Notes: generated by a model not told the origin, from the letters alone. 12,046 nucleotides of DNA from Clostridia bacterium (GCA_900772705.1 CAAGRQ010000106.1:1-12046); one strand, 5' to 3'; positions 1-6,326 are shown, numbered from the stretch's first letter. A program made the numbers and translations.

Positions 1-28
1 CCCGGCAGCTGGCTGTGTACAATAAAGA

Positions 29-61
29 AAAACCAGCCTATCAAAAAGATAAGCTGGTTTT
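29..61 (-). terminator. Rho-independent terminator, probably the original ssrA terminator
   Basis: Arms 29-37 (AAAACCAGC) and 53-61 (GCTGGTTTT) are perfectly complementary, and four more pairs form inside after one mismatch. Read on the minus strand the hairpin is followed by TTTTTCTTTATTG, a typical T tract, and the structure is nearly symmetric so it may work both ways. It starts three bases beyond the CCA of the duplicated ssrA 3' end at 64-74. That is where the terminator of an uninterrupted ssrA would lie. The hairpin is directly visible; its former role is inference. Confidence 0.8.
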
Positions 62-63
62 AA

Positions 64-74
64 TGGTGGAGATG
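64..74 (-). repeat. Distal copy of the ssrA 3' end (attR-like)
   Basis: The minus strand reads CATCTCCACCA, identical to the last 11 bases of tmRNA at 2028-2038. The match extends imperfectly inward, with 16 of the first 19 bases matching. The other tmRNA parts are absent, so this is not a second gene. One exact 11-mer match at a set position is unlikely by chance in 12 kb, and it lies between an AT-rich insert and a terminator. Alternatively it could be the end of a tRNA-Ala, whose acceptor arm is similar. Confidence 0.65.
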
Positions 75-111
75 AAGGTGATAAATTCAAAACGGTATTA
101 AGCTCTGATAA

Positions 112-340
112 TGTGACCTGTGTTTTATCAGCATATCTGTTATAAGTATGGCAAATGCATAATTTTTTCTATATCACGAACAAATACCGGACGCCATAAA
201 TTGGCTTTGTCAATGTTATTATTTCGTCTGACTGCCATTTCGTCTTTAAAAGCATATGGGTTTATCCAATGGCTTTCCCTGTTAGAAATAATTTTTTGTT
301 GTAAATCCTCATCAATACGGTTGTATTTTATATCCGACAT
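112..340 (-). pseudogene. 5' fragment of an HD-domain dNTP triphosphohydrolase-like gene
   Basis: An ATG at 340 is preceded by CAAGGAGT (349-356) at good spacing. The frame encodes about 65 residues including NPYAFKDEMAVRR and FVRDIEKIMHLPY, then stops at 140-142. Removing one T near 145 restores YNRYADKTQV. I recognise this from the N-terminus of clostridial HD-domain proteins related to dGTPases, where FVRD..KI...PYYNRYADKTQVFS precedes the metal-binding HD core. After that, near 112, similarity ends and no HD core follows. The gene is therefore both frameshifted and truncated. The start lies 27 bases after the ATPase stop, so the two were probably one operon. Function is lost, since the metal-binding domain is absent. 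Family assignment is from memory of the motif, not a search. Confidence 0.6.
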
Positions 341-367
341 TATTTTACACTCCTTGTTATGCTGAAA

Positions 368-1663
368 TTAAATTTCCAAACTATCATTGTTAAGCAAAAA
401 TTCCTTTATTCCAATCATAACATACCCTTTATCATCTCGGCGTGGTTTAATACTTTTTTCCACCACAACAATTTTTTTGAAAGAGTCGTTAGTCTTTTCG
501 AAAGGACGGGTTTCCTGCTCCCATTTTTCTTCATCGGGAATATTGTATGCGGATTGAATATAGTAACGCTTACTGCCTTGATTAGCCACAAAATCAATTT
601 CCACTTGTTTTCGGATATCTTTGCCCTCGGCAGTTTTTTCTCTAAACTCAACTACACCAACATCAACATTATATCCTCTGTATCTGAGTTCGTTATAAAT
701 TATATTCTCCATCAAATGAGTTTCTTCTATTTGCCTGAAATTAAGCCTTGCGTTACGAAGTCCGGTGTCCTCAAAATACAACTTATAAGGTGTGCTGATA
801 TATTTCTTACCCTTTACATCATACCTTTCTGCTTTGCTGAGCAAGAAAGAGTCTTTTAGGTAACCGATATATTTATCGATAGTCGAGGCGCAGAGCGTAG
901 AATTTTTAACGGATTTGAATGTGTTTTCTAATTTTCTTGGGTTTGTTAAAGACGAAATTCCCGATGCCAAAATGTCAACAAGTTCGCTGATTTCCTGATC
1001 GGAATTAAGATTGTTTCGAGCGACAATATCCTTAATATATACATTTTTCATTTGCGTAATAAGGTAATTGCTTTTTTGTTCATCGGTTTTCATTAAAGCG
1101 ACCGCAGGCAGTCCGCCGTACACCATATAGTCGTCAAAAACTTCATCTTTACTACCGTCATATGCAGAGTAAAACTCCGAAAAAGACAAAGGCAAAACAT
1201 GTATTTCGTCGCCACGACCCTCAAATTCAGTTAAAATATCACTCGACAGGAACTTAGAGTTACTGCCGGTAACATAAATATCTAAATTGTCTTTCCGCAT
1301 ATATCCGTTTAATACAGCCTCAAAACTTCCAAGCAACTGAACTTCATCAAGAAGAAGATAATACATTTCATCATCGACAATCTTGCCCGAAAGATATTTC
1401 ATAAATTTTCTCGGATCAACTTTTCTGTTTTGCTCGCTTATATCTAAAACATCTTCGTCTATAAGCAATAAATCATCTGCCGAATCAAAAGCAAATCTAA
1501 TAATATGATTTTTGTCTACACCTTCGGACAGTAAAAAATTATAAAAGATTTTGTTTAATAAATAAGATTTACCGCATCTTCTGATGCCGGTGATGACTTT
1601 AATAAATCCGTTTTGCTTTCTTGTAATAAGTCTGTTTAAGTAAACATCTCTGTTGATTTCCAA
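368..1663 (-). CDS. AAA ATPase with DUF4143 nuclease-like C-terminal domain
   Basis: 431 residues, full length for the AAA_14/DUF4143 family. Walker A is GIRRCGKS at 26-33, Walker B LLLDEVQ at about 103-109, a sensor TGSNS at 132-136 and GRG at 149-151. The C-terminal half has the family's PD-(D/E)XK-like pattern: YNELRYRGY near 323-331, EID at 355-357 and YYIQ at 367-370. The start is TTG at 1663, with AGGTGAC just upstream; an in-frame TGA lies 12 bases before it, so no earlier start is possible. A strong promoter lies at 1715-1743. Proteins of this family are widespread, often mobile and of unsettled cellular role; some occur near defence or toxin-antitoxin genes. It is the only intact gene in the ssrA-linked insert and precedes the HD fragment. 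A specific function is not claimed. Confidence 0.9.
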   Translation of the reverse strand: MEINRDVYLNRLITRKQNGFIKVITGIRRCGKSYLLNKIFYNFLLSEGVDKNHIIRFAFDSADDLLLIDEDVLDISEQNRKVDPRKFMKYLSGKIVDDEMYYLLLDEVQLLGSFEAVLNGYMRKDNLDIYVTGSNSKFLSSDILTEFEGRGDEIHVLPLSFSEFYSAYDGSKDEVFDDYMVYGGLPAVALMKTDEQKSNYLITQMKNVYIKDIVARNNLNSDQEISELVDILASGISSLTNPRKLENTFKSVKNSTLCASTIDKYIGYLKDSFLLSKAERYDVKGKKYISTPYKLYFEDTGLRNARLNFRQIEETHLMENIIYNELRYRGYNVDVGVVEFREKTAEGKDIRKQVEIDFVANQGSKRYYIQSAYNIPDEEKWEQETRPFEKTNDSFKKIVVVEKSIKPRRDDKGYVMIGIKEFLLNNDSLEI

Positions 1664-1714
1664 AACGTCACCTCATTTAAGATTTTTGCCGTTATTGTCA
1701 TTTTTGTTAATTCG

Positions 1715-1743
1715 ATTATACTATAGTTTACTCGATTTTTCAA
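1715..1743 (-). promoter_or_regulatory. Sigma-A type promoter of the ATPase gene
   Basis: On the minus strand TTGAAA (1743-1738) and TATAAT (1720-1715) are separated by 17 bases (1721-1737). The predicted transcript start near 1708 leaves a leader of about 45 bases before the TTG codon. This indicates that the insert gene is expressed independently of ssrA. Confidence 0.75.
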
Positions 1744-1941
1744 GTTTTATAACAAAATGTTGACTTCATATGTGAAAATAGTGGTGGTATGTTGTATTGT
1801 AGTATGCAAATGATACCGACACAAGCTTTACAACAAACACTTATATTCATGTGACAGATACAATGCAATAAACAGTTACAAATATTTTGGTAAACTTGCT
1901 TATGTAAAATAATATAACACACAGCATAAAGCAGAGAAATA
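1744..1941. other. AT-rich spacer with no gene seen
   Basis: Between the ATPase promoter and the hairpins behind ssrA I find no open frame with a ribosome site or recognisable protein, and no RNA gene. If the insert is an integrated element, recombinase arm-type sites could lie here, but I see no convincing repeats. Confidence 0.5.
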
Positions 1942-1960
1942 GGCAGGGATTAACCCTGCC
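1942..1960. terminator. Second hairpin behind ssrA
   Basis: GGCAGGG (1942-1948) and CCCTGCC (1954-1960) form a perfect seven-pair GC-rich stem with a five-base loop. On the minus strand it is followed by TATTTCTCTG, a weak T tract. It sits about 20 bases beyond the ssrA terminator and could be a back-up terminator shielding the ATPase promoter region from read-through. Confidence 0.45.
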
Positions 1961-1971
1961 TTGTGTCTATA

Positions 1972-2018
1972 TAAACAGAAAATCCGAAACTGTTACCGAT
2001 GATAACAAGTTTCGGATT
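1972..2018 (-). terminator. Terminator of ssrA
   Basis: On the minus strand AATCCGAAACTTGTTATC pairs with the later GGTAACAGTTTCGGATT around a short loop (arms about 2018-2001 and 1997-1981, one bulge). TTTTCTGTTTATA follows. It starts ten bases after the tmRNA CCA. If the insert model is right, this terminator came in with the element and replaced the original one at 29-61. Confidence 0.75.
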
Positions 2019-2027
2019 ATTCTTTGT

Positions 2028-2038
2028 TGGTGGAGATG
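2028..2038 (-). repeat. Proximal copy of the direct repeat (ssrA 3' end, attL-like)
   Basis: CATCTCCACCA on the minus strand is the 3' acceptor strand and CCA of tmRNA, duplicated exactly at 64-74. Beyond the CCA the two copies diverge at once (ACAAAG here, TTAAAA there), which places the right edge of identity at the RNA end. Confidence 0.65.
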
Positions 2039-2381
2039 GCGGTAATCGAAACCGCGTCCAAAATCAGTTTACCGAGGGCTCTACGAGTGTAGGCTGTCTT
2101 TTAAGTTATCCCCTCACGCATCGGCGGCAGTCAGCCTATGCGCTACGGTATTCTCTGATACCTGACGAAAGCCGAGACACTCTTTCGTTCATGTTCGCCA
2201 CTGAGTCGACGCCCTGTCCGAAGCCGTGGCACTCCTCGGTAGAACGCAAGCTGCTAATTACGCAGCAAGAGCTACTGATTTATTATTGTCAGTTAATTTT
2301 TAAGTTGTTACTTTTTAAGCGGTGCAACTCCGCTACTCGCTGATCAAGGCTCGCCAACCCTGTCGAAATCCTTTCATCCCC
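2028..2381 (-). ncRNA. ssrA: Transfer-messenger RNA (tmRNA)
   Basis: The 354-base RNA acts as tRNA and then mRNA to release stalled ribosomes, together with SmpB. The 5' end reads GGGGATGAAAGGATTTCGAC and the 3' end closes with a T arm (GCGGT TTCGATT ACCGC) and CATCTCCACCA. The acceptor stem pairs GGGGAUG with CAUCUCC and contains the G3-U70 wobble recognised by alanyl-tRNA synthetase. The tag frame ends at TAA 2260-2258 and reads DNNKSVALAA if it resumes at GAC 2290-2288. The AxAA end is the usual protease signal, and a second stop (TAG) follows one base later. The resume codon is inferred from the frame. The gene is complete at both ends, has a CCA in its sequence and is followed by a terminator. 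I see no convincing promoter of its own directly upstream, so it may be processed from the smpB transcript or use a promoter inside the preceding gene. Confidence 0.96.
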
Positions 2382-2389
2382 ATATATAA

Positions 2390-2404
2390 AGCCGCATTAC
2401 GGCT
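2390..2404 (-). promoter_or_regulatory. Small hairpin in the tmRNA 5' leader
   Basis: AGCCG and CGGCT flank a five-base loop, followed on the minus strand by TTTATATAT and then the mature tmRNA 5' end at 2381. The hairpin overlaps the stop codon of the upstream gene. It could be a weak partial terminator or part of the precursor removed by RNase P. The short stem keeps confidence low. Confidence 0.35.
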
Positions 2405-3000
2405 CATTGATTCAAAAAATGGCTGTATCTCGTTTTATAATAAGTACGAATATAGCCGGAATGTGATACAACGACATAATCGCCGTTTTTCTTATTATAA
2501 TATATTTTATCCCCGTCGGGCAAGGTCTTATGCAAAGAATTTTTATCACAAATTACTCTGTTTGCCGCTCTGAGATAATCCTCAATACTTCTGCACCCGA
2601 CAGCACTGCCATGCTTTTTATAATGCTCAAGAAAGGTATTCGCATCATAAAATTTATATGTATATTTATCGCCGAAAGACAAATCATATCGTACGGTTTT
2701 ATTTTTTCTTAAGTAAAAAAACAACGATAAAATGAAGAAAGCAACCGCACAAAAATAAGAAATCGCTCCGTACTTACAAACGCCAAAAATCACGCCGACA
2801 ACGCCTAATACAAAAAACAGCGCCGCCGCAACAAGGCTGCTCGGTCTTTTCTCTTTTTGCGTCACAACATATTTTTTGCTGTTTTTGTTTCTGCAATCCT
2901 TGCACCTTTTCGGCAAATCCAGCCCCTTAGAACGATAAAAGTCAATCTCACCGTCCGTAAGTTCAAACCTTTTGCCGCACTGAACGCAGGTAAGTTTCAT
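2404..3000 (-). CDS. Membrane protein: zinc ribbon, two TM helices, RNase-toxin-like C-terminus
   Basis: 198 residues from the ATG at 3000, which overlaps the smpB stop as TGATG; AAGGG lies nine bases upstream, so translation is probably coupled. Residues 1-40 match the small zinc-ribbon family with CxxC at 5-8 and 33-36, FYRSKGL and PKRCKDCR (the probable zinc-ribbon zf-trcl type). Two hydrophobic spans follow at about 56-74 and 79-97. The C-terminal 90 residues carry HYKKHG (126-131), SIEDYLRAAN, then DKIYYNKKNGDYVVVSHSG and IRTYYK near 186-189. This order resembles RNase domains of the barnase-EndoU-colicin-RelE fold found at the ends of contact-dependent and YeeF-like toxins. That similarity is from memory and unproven. 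With two TM helices the C-terminus and the zinc ribbon should be on the same, probably cytoplasmic, side. No immunity gene is evident. Its place between smpB and ssrA suggests a tie to ribosome rescue or RNA handling, but this is inference. Confidence 0.85.
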   Translation of the reverse strand: MKLTCVQCGKRFELTDGEIDFYRSKGLDLPKRCKDCRNKNSKKYVVTQKEKRPSSLVAAALFFVLGVVGVIFGVCKYGAISYFCAVAFFILSLFFYLRKNKTVRYDLSFGDKYTYKFYDANTFLEHYKKHGSAVGCRSIEDYLRAANRVICDKNSLHKTLPDGDKIYYNKKNGDYVVVSHSGYIRTYYKTRYSHFLNQ

Positions 3001-3458
3001 CAATAATTGCCCTTCATCGCACGCTCGATGGCACGGTCGGAGTCCTTTCTCGCCTGAACCGCACGCTTATCGTAAAGTTTTTTACCTTTACAAAGTCCGA
3101 TTTCAAGTTTTGCCCTGCCGTTTTTAATATAAAGCGACAGCGGAATTATAGACAGGCCCTGCTGCTGACTCTCGCCGAAAAGTTTCATAATTTCCCTCTT
3201 ATGCAAAAGCAACTTTTTCTTTCGCATAGGGTCACGGTTAAATCTGTTTCCCATTTCATAAGGCGAAATATGCATACCGATAGCATACATCTCACCGTCA
3301 TCAACAGAGCAAAAACTGTCTTTAAGATTAACACGTCCGGCACGAATTGATTTAATCTCCGTTCCGAAAAGTTCAAGTCCTGCCTCGTATTTTTCAATAA
3401 CAAAATAGTCGTGATAGGCTTTTTTGTTATTCGCAATCTGTATAATATTTTCGCTCAA
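3000..3458 (-). CDS. smpB: SsrA-binding protein SmpB
   Basis: SmpB binds the tRNA-like part of tmRNA and places it in the empty A site of stalled ribosomes. The protein is about 152 residues, the normal length. It has the beta-barrel motifs NKKAYHDYF, YEAGLELFGTEIKSIR and the basic C-terminal tail GKKLYDKRAV...RAIERAMKG that enters the mRNA channel. I choose TTG at 3458 as start because AGGAG lies eight bases before it. An in-frame GTG at 3467 would sit right on that ribosome site, without spacing, and would add three residues. It lies 32 bases after recR and overlaps the next gene by one base. Its RNA partner ssrA is 0.6 kb downstream on the same strand, a common arrangement in Bacillota. 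Confidence 0.95.
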   Translation of the reverse strand: MSENIIQIANNKKAYHDYFVIEKYEAGLELFGTEIKSIRAGRVNLKDSFCSVDDGEMYAIGMHISPYEMGNRFNRDPMRKKKLLLHKREIMKLFGESQQQGLSIIPLSLYIKNGRAKLEIGLCKGKKLYDKRAVQARKDSDRAIERAMKGNY

Positions 3459-3490
3459 GTCTATCACTCCTTTCTGTCATAATTCAAAAA

Positions 3491-4090
3491 TCAAATAAGA
3501 CTTCTGCCCTCGATGGCACGGGAGAGCGTAACCTCGTCCGCATATTCCAAATCTGCCCCGACAGGCACACCGTAGGCAAGCCTGCTCACAGTAATGCCCA
3601 TAGGTTTAAGAAGTCGGGAAATATACATAGCGGTTGCCTCGCCCTCAACGGTCGGGTTTGTCGCCATAATCACCTCGTCAACCGTTCCGTCACCGAGCCT
3701 TGCAAGCAGTTCTTTAATTCGTATCTGGTCGGGTCCGATATTATCCATCGGCGAAATTGCTCCGTGGAGCACATGGTAAGTACCGTTGTACTCATGGGTT
3801 CGCTCGATAGCGGCAACATCTCTCGGGTCCTCAACAACGCAAATCACGCTTTTATCCCTGTTATCCGACTTACAAATAGGGCACAAATCATCATCCGCAA
3901 GGTCACAGCAAATCTTACACTGCTTAATCTTAGTATGTGCGTCTATAATTGCCTGCGCAAAACTGCGGGCGTCGACATCGGACAAACCCAAAACATAAAA
4001 CGCCATACGCTGAGCGGTTTTATGCCCGATTCCCTGCATACGCTCAAACTTATCTATTAAATTTTGAAGCGGTGCCAAATTATATGCCAT
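3491..4090 (-). CDS. recR: Recombination mediator protein RecR
   Basis: RecR works with RecO (and RecF) to load RecA on gapped single-stranded DNA during recombinational repair. The 199 residues are the standard length. The helix-hairpin-helix is at about 15-29 (ERMQGIGHKTAQR). The four zinc-finger cysteines are C58, C61, C70 and C73. The Toprim domain starts at VICVVEDPRDV near 81-91 and holds MATNPTVEGEATAMYI at about 143-158. The C-terminal AYGVPVGADLEYADEVTL is typical. The ATG at 4090 has AAGGAGC upstream. It lies 15 bases behind ybaB, as in the conserved dnaX-ybaB-recR unit of Bacillota, so it is probably translated from the same transcript. Confidence 0.97.
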   Translation of the reverse strand: MAYNLAPLQNLIDKFERMQGIGHKTAQRMAFYVLGLSDVDARSFAQAIIDAHTKIKQCKICCDLADDDLCPICKSDNRDKSVICVVEDPRDVAAIERTHEYNGTYHVLHGAISPMDNIGPDQIRIKELLARLGDGTVDEVIMATNPTVEGEATAMYISRLLKPMGITVSRLAYGVPVGADLEYADEVTLSRAIEGRSLI

Positions 4091-4105
4091 ACTGTCAGTT
4101 GCTCC

Positions 4106-4450
4106 TTAAAGTCCTGGGATATTAAGACCGCCTGTCACGCTGTCAAGTTCTCTTTCAGCCTCCTCGTCAATCTGACGGGTTGCCTCATTAAGAGCAGCAA
4201 CAAGCATATCCTCAAGCATTTCCACATCTTCGGGGTCTACAACCTCGGGATTGATACCGATAGCCTTAACCTCATGCTTACCGGTCATGGTAATCTCTAC
4301 CATTCCTCCGCCGGAGGTAACAACATATTCCTTAGCCTCGAGTTCATTTTTCTTAGCCTCAATGTCCTCCTGCATTTTTTGAGCCTGTTTAAGCATAGCC
4401 TGCATATTCTGCGGACCGCCGCCCATTCCCTTTGGTAATCTTGCTTTCAT
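4106..4450 (-). CDS. ybaB: YbaB/EbfC nucleoid-associated protein
   Basis: A 114-residue dimeric DNA-binding protein of the YbaB/EbfC family, found with dnaX and recR in most bacteria. The Met- and Gln-rich N-terminal helix (NMQAMLKQAQKMQEDIE, about 15-31) is typical. It is followed by the central sheet VVTSGGGMVEITMTGKHEV and the acidic motif DPEDVEMLEDMLVAALNEA. The C-terminus ends in the usual Gly-rich tail. The ATG at 4450 has GGAG seven bases upstream, overlapping the 12-base gap after dnaX, which points to one operon. The precise role of the family remains open; nucleoid association and a link to repair through its neighbours are known. Confidence 0.95.
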   Translation of the reverse strand: MKARLPKGMGGGPQNMQAMLKQAQKMQEDIEAKKNELEAKEYVVTSGGGMVEITMTGKHEVKAIGINPEVVDPEDVEMLEDMLVAALNEATRQIDEEAERELDSVTGGLNIPGL

Positions 4451-4462
4451 ATATGTTCTCCT

Positions 4463-6145
4463 TTATTTTATCTCAATATTAACCGAGCTCGACGCCTGAC
4501 TGATTAAATCCTCAAGCGGGTCTCTCTTTTTAACCGCCCCGTTATCGCCTGAACGCTTAAAGAGCCCGAGTTTGAATTGCCTGCCCGTAACGTCATAAAG
4601 TGCCTTTTTAATTGATTTTGAATGAGTAGACGCTTTAATAAAATCTCTAAGCATCGGATTAGGACTGTCAATCAAAAAGAAATCGCCGCGAACATATCCT
4701 TTTGAACCGCTCAACACGCCGAACAACGGAGGATTAGCAGTATGCAGCACATCAATAAATTCGCCCCATTCGGCAAATTCAACCGTTTCTGTCGAATTGA
4801 CAGGTGCCGCTGTCTGCTGCTGTTGAGTCTGAACAGGCTTCGGCTCATCAATCGGTATCGGCGGTGCCTCGGTAGGTTCTGCCGACGGTATTTCCTCTGC
4901 TCTTTCGACAGCGGCAGGCTCCGATTCAGCCTCCTGAATTTTTTGCTGAGGCGCAGTCGGTTCGGGCTTTGGCGTACTCTGTACCTCAGTAACAACCGTA
5001 CTGCCTCTGAGTGCGTTTTCTATCTTAGAAAGTCTGTCCAAAACAGACGACATATTTTCATCAAGTTTAGGTTCGCACAGCTTTACAAAAGCCATCTCCG
5101 TCTCGATTCTCGCAGACGCTCCGCCCTTTATGGCAACAAGCGTATTTTGGAACAAATCGAGTGCATACATAACACCCTCAACGGTGAATTTTTTTGAAGC
5201 TTCAATAATCGTATTATACTCGTCATCGGTACAAATTATAAGTTCTCTGCTTTTTCTCACCGTTTTTGCAACAAGGAAATTGCGAAAATGATTAATCATC
5301 TCAACGCAAAGGCGTTCCATATCATAACTGTTTTGATAAAGTTCGCTGATAACAGACATAGCCGTACTGCTGTCCTTTGACGAAATACAGGACGACAGTT
5401 TATATATAGCCTCTTTGCCTGCCAAACCTGCGACTTCGGACACAAGGCGTGTGTCAACCGTTTTGCCCCTGCCTGCACACTGGTCCAAAATCGAAAGACC
5501 GTCACGAAGCGCACCGTCTGCAATTCTCGCAATGAGAAGTGCGGCATCGCTTTCAAGGGTTATGCCCTCCGCCTCGGCAACCTGATTAAGTCTCTTTGCC
5601 ATGGTCTCGGGCTGAATACGCTTAAAATCAAAACGCTGACATCTCGACAAAATAGTAGCCGGAAGTTTGTGCACCTCGGTGGTGGCAAGAATGAATATTA
5701 CATGAGCGGGAGGCTCTTCAAGAGTTTTAAGAAGTGCATTAAACGCTCCCGTCGAAAGCATATGCACCTCGTCGATAATATAAACTCTGTACTTGCCTCT
5801 AGTGGGGGCATAGTTCGTATCGTCCCTAAGTTCACGAATATTATCAACGCCGTTATTCGATGCGGCGTCAATCTCGACAACATCATAAATAGAGCCGTTA
5901 TCAAGTCCCTTGCAAACCTCGCATTCGTTGCAGGGTTCGCCGTCGATGTTATGCTCACAGTTTACTGCCTTCGCCAAAATCTTTGCACAGGTGGTTTTAC
6001 CCGTTCCCCTTGAGCCGGTAAACAAATAAGCATGCGAAATTCTGCCGTTTTTAATCTCATTTTTAAGAGTGGAGGTAACATGGTCCTGACCGTAAACATC
6101 GGAAAAGACCTTAGGTCTGTATTTTCTGTATAAAACCTGATACAT
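4463..6145 (-). CDS. dnaX: DNA polymerase III subunit gamma/tau
   Basis: This is the clamp-loader ATPase that, with delta and delta', loads the sliding clamp in replication. From ATG 6145 the protein has 560 residues and opens with MYQVLYRKYRPKVF, the classic DnaX start; TTAGGAGGT lies just upstream. Walker A GSRGTGKT is at 44-51, zinc cysteines at 63, 72, 75 and 78, DEVH at 125-128 and the SRC arginine-finger motif at 167-169. A Pro/Glu/Gln-rich linker covers about 395-480. A C-terminal tau-type domain follows (FAEWGEFIDVL to the end). The frame stays open upstream to 6313, but that stretch is the SRP RNA gene and not protein. It heads the dnaX-ybaB-recR-smpB series and is probably transcribed by read-through from the SRP RNA promoter, as known from Bacillus. 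Confidence 0.97.
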   Translation of the reverse strand: MYQVLYRKYRPKVFSDVYGQDHVTSTLKNEIKNGRISHAYLFTGSRGTGKTTCAKILAKAVNCEHNIDGEPCNECEVCKGLDNGSIYDVVEIDAASNNGVDNIRELRDDTNYAPTRGKYRVYIIDEVHMLSTGAFNALLKTLEEPPAHVIFILATTEVHKLPATILSRCQRFDFKRIQPETMAKRLNQVAEAEGITLESDAALLIARIADGALRDGLSILDQCAGRGKTVDTRLVSEVAGLAGKEAIYKLSSCISSKDSSTAMSVISELYQNSYDMERLCVEMINHFRNFLVAKTVRKSRELIICTDDEYNTIIEASKKFTVEGVMYALDLFQNTLVAIKGGASARIETEMAFVKLCEPKLDENMSSVLDRLSKIENALRGSTVVTEVQSTPKPEPTAPQQKIQEAESEPAAVERAEEIPSAEPTEAPPIPIDEPKPVQTQQQQTAAPVNSTETVEFAEWGEFIDVLHTANPPLFGVLSGSKGYVRGDFFLIDSPNPMLRDFIKASTHSKSIKKALYDVTGRQFKLGLFKRSGDNGAVKKRDPLEDLISQASSSVNIEIK

Positions 6146-6167
6146 AAATTTACCTCCTAAATTAATA

Positions 6168-6316
6168 AACGCTCCTACACCCTCTACGCAGCGTACAGAC
6201 TTGTCTGAGGCACACAGAATAATCCACTTATTGCTGCTCGGTTCCCCGCCTGACAAGGTTCGTAGCATCCCGTCGCACAGGGCCCATACGCTACGCAGAA
6301 GGTGTAAAAGCACCTC
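6168..6316 (-). ncRNA. ffs: Signal recognition particle RNA (small bacterial type)
   Basis: This RNA scaffolds Ffh in co-translational targeting to the membrane. The minus strand holds the domain IV hallmark: CAGG, a three-base helix CGG/CCG closing a GGAA tetraloop (6242-6245), then AGCAGC. The long outer helix pairs about 6312-6287 with 6195-6170 almost without break, using several G-U wobbles. The helix-plus-loop size is near 150 bases, so the Alu domain of Bacillus-type SRP RNA appears to be absent. The gene lies directly upstream of dnaX, its usual place in Bacillota. The exact ends are estimates from the helix and the promoter. The 3' flank GTTTATTAATTT is only a weak T tract, so part of the transcripts probably continue into dnaX. 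Confidence 0.93.
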
Positions 6317-6326
6317 TTAGAAAATT

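Larger units (their letters stand above)
64..2038 (-). mobile_element. Putative remnant of an element integrated at the ssrA 3' end
   Basis: About 1.96 kb bounded by an 11-base direct repeat, one copy forming the 3' end of ssrA. By eye the stretch is more AT-rich than the dnaX-smpB cluster beside it. It carries a DUF4143 ATPase with its own promoter and the start of an HD-domain gene that is frameshifted and cut short near one border. No integrase, transposase or phage gene is visible, so it cannot move by itself. Integration of tyrosine-recombinase islands at the 3' end of tmRNA genes, rebuilding the RNA end and leaving a short copy at the far border, is well established. That this is such an event is inference from the repeat and the displaced terminator. 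Confidence 0.5.

Noticed and set aside
359..859. Plus-strand open frame of 166 codons over the ATPase gene
   Set aside because: It runs antisense to a gene with clear Walker and nuclease motifs, is Phe-rich as an antisense reading would be, and has no ribosome site.
1740..1922. Minus-strand open frame of 60 codons between ssrA and the ATPase
   Set aside because: Rich in Cys, His and Ile as random AT-rich frames are, with no ribosome site, and it overlaps the -35 side of the ATPase promoter.
1999..2343. Plus-strand open frame of 114 codons
   Set aside because: It lies wholly over the minus-strand tmRNA gene; it is the antisense shadow of that RNA with no ribosome site of its own.
5189..5195. 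Seven-A slippery run in dnaX (codons near 317, TCA AAA AAA) as a possible gamma/tau frameshift site
   Set aside because: It would end the protein after a few codons inside the oligomerisation domain, too early for a gamma subunit, and I see no stimulatory hairpin or upstream Shine-Dalgarno-like signal.
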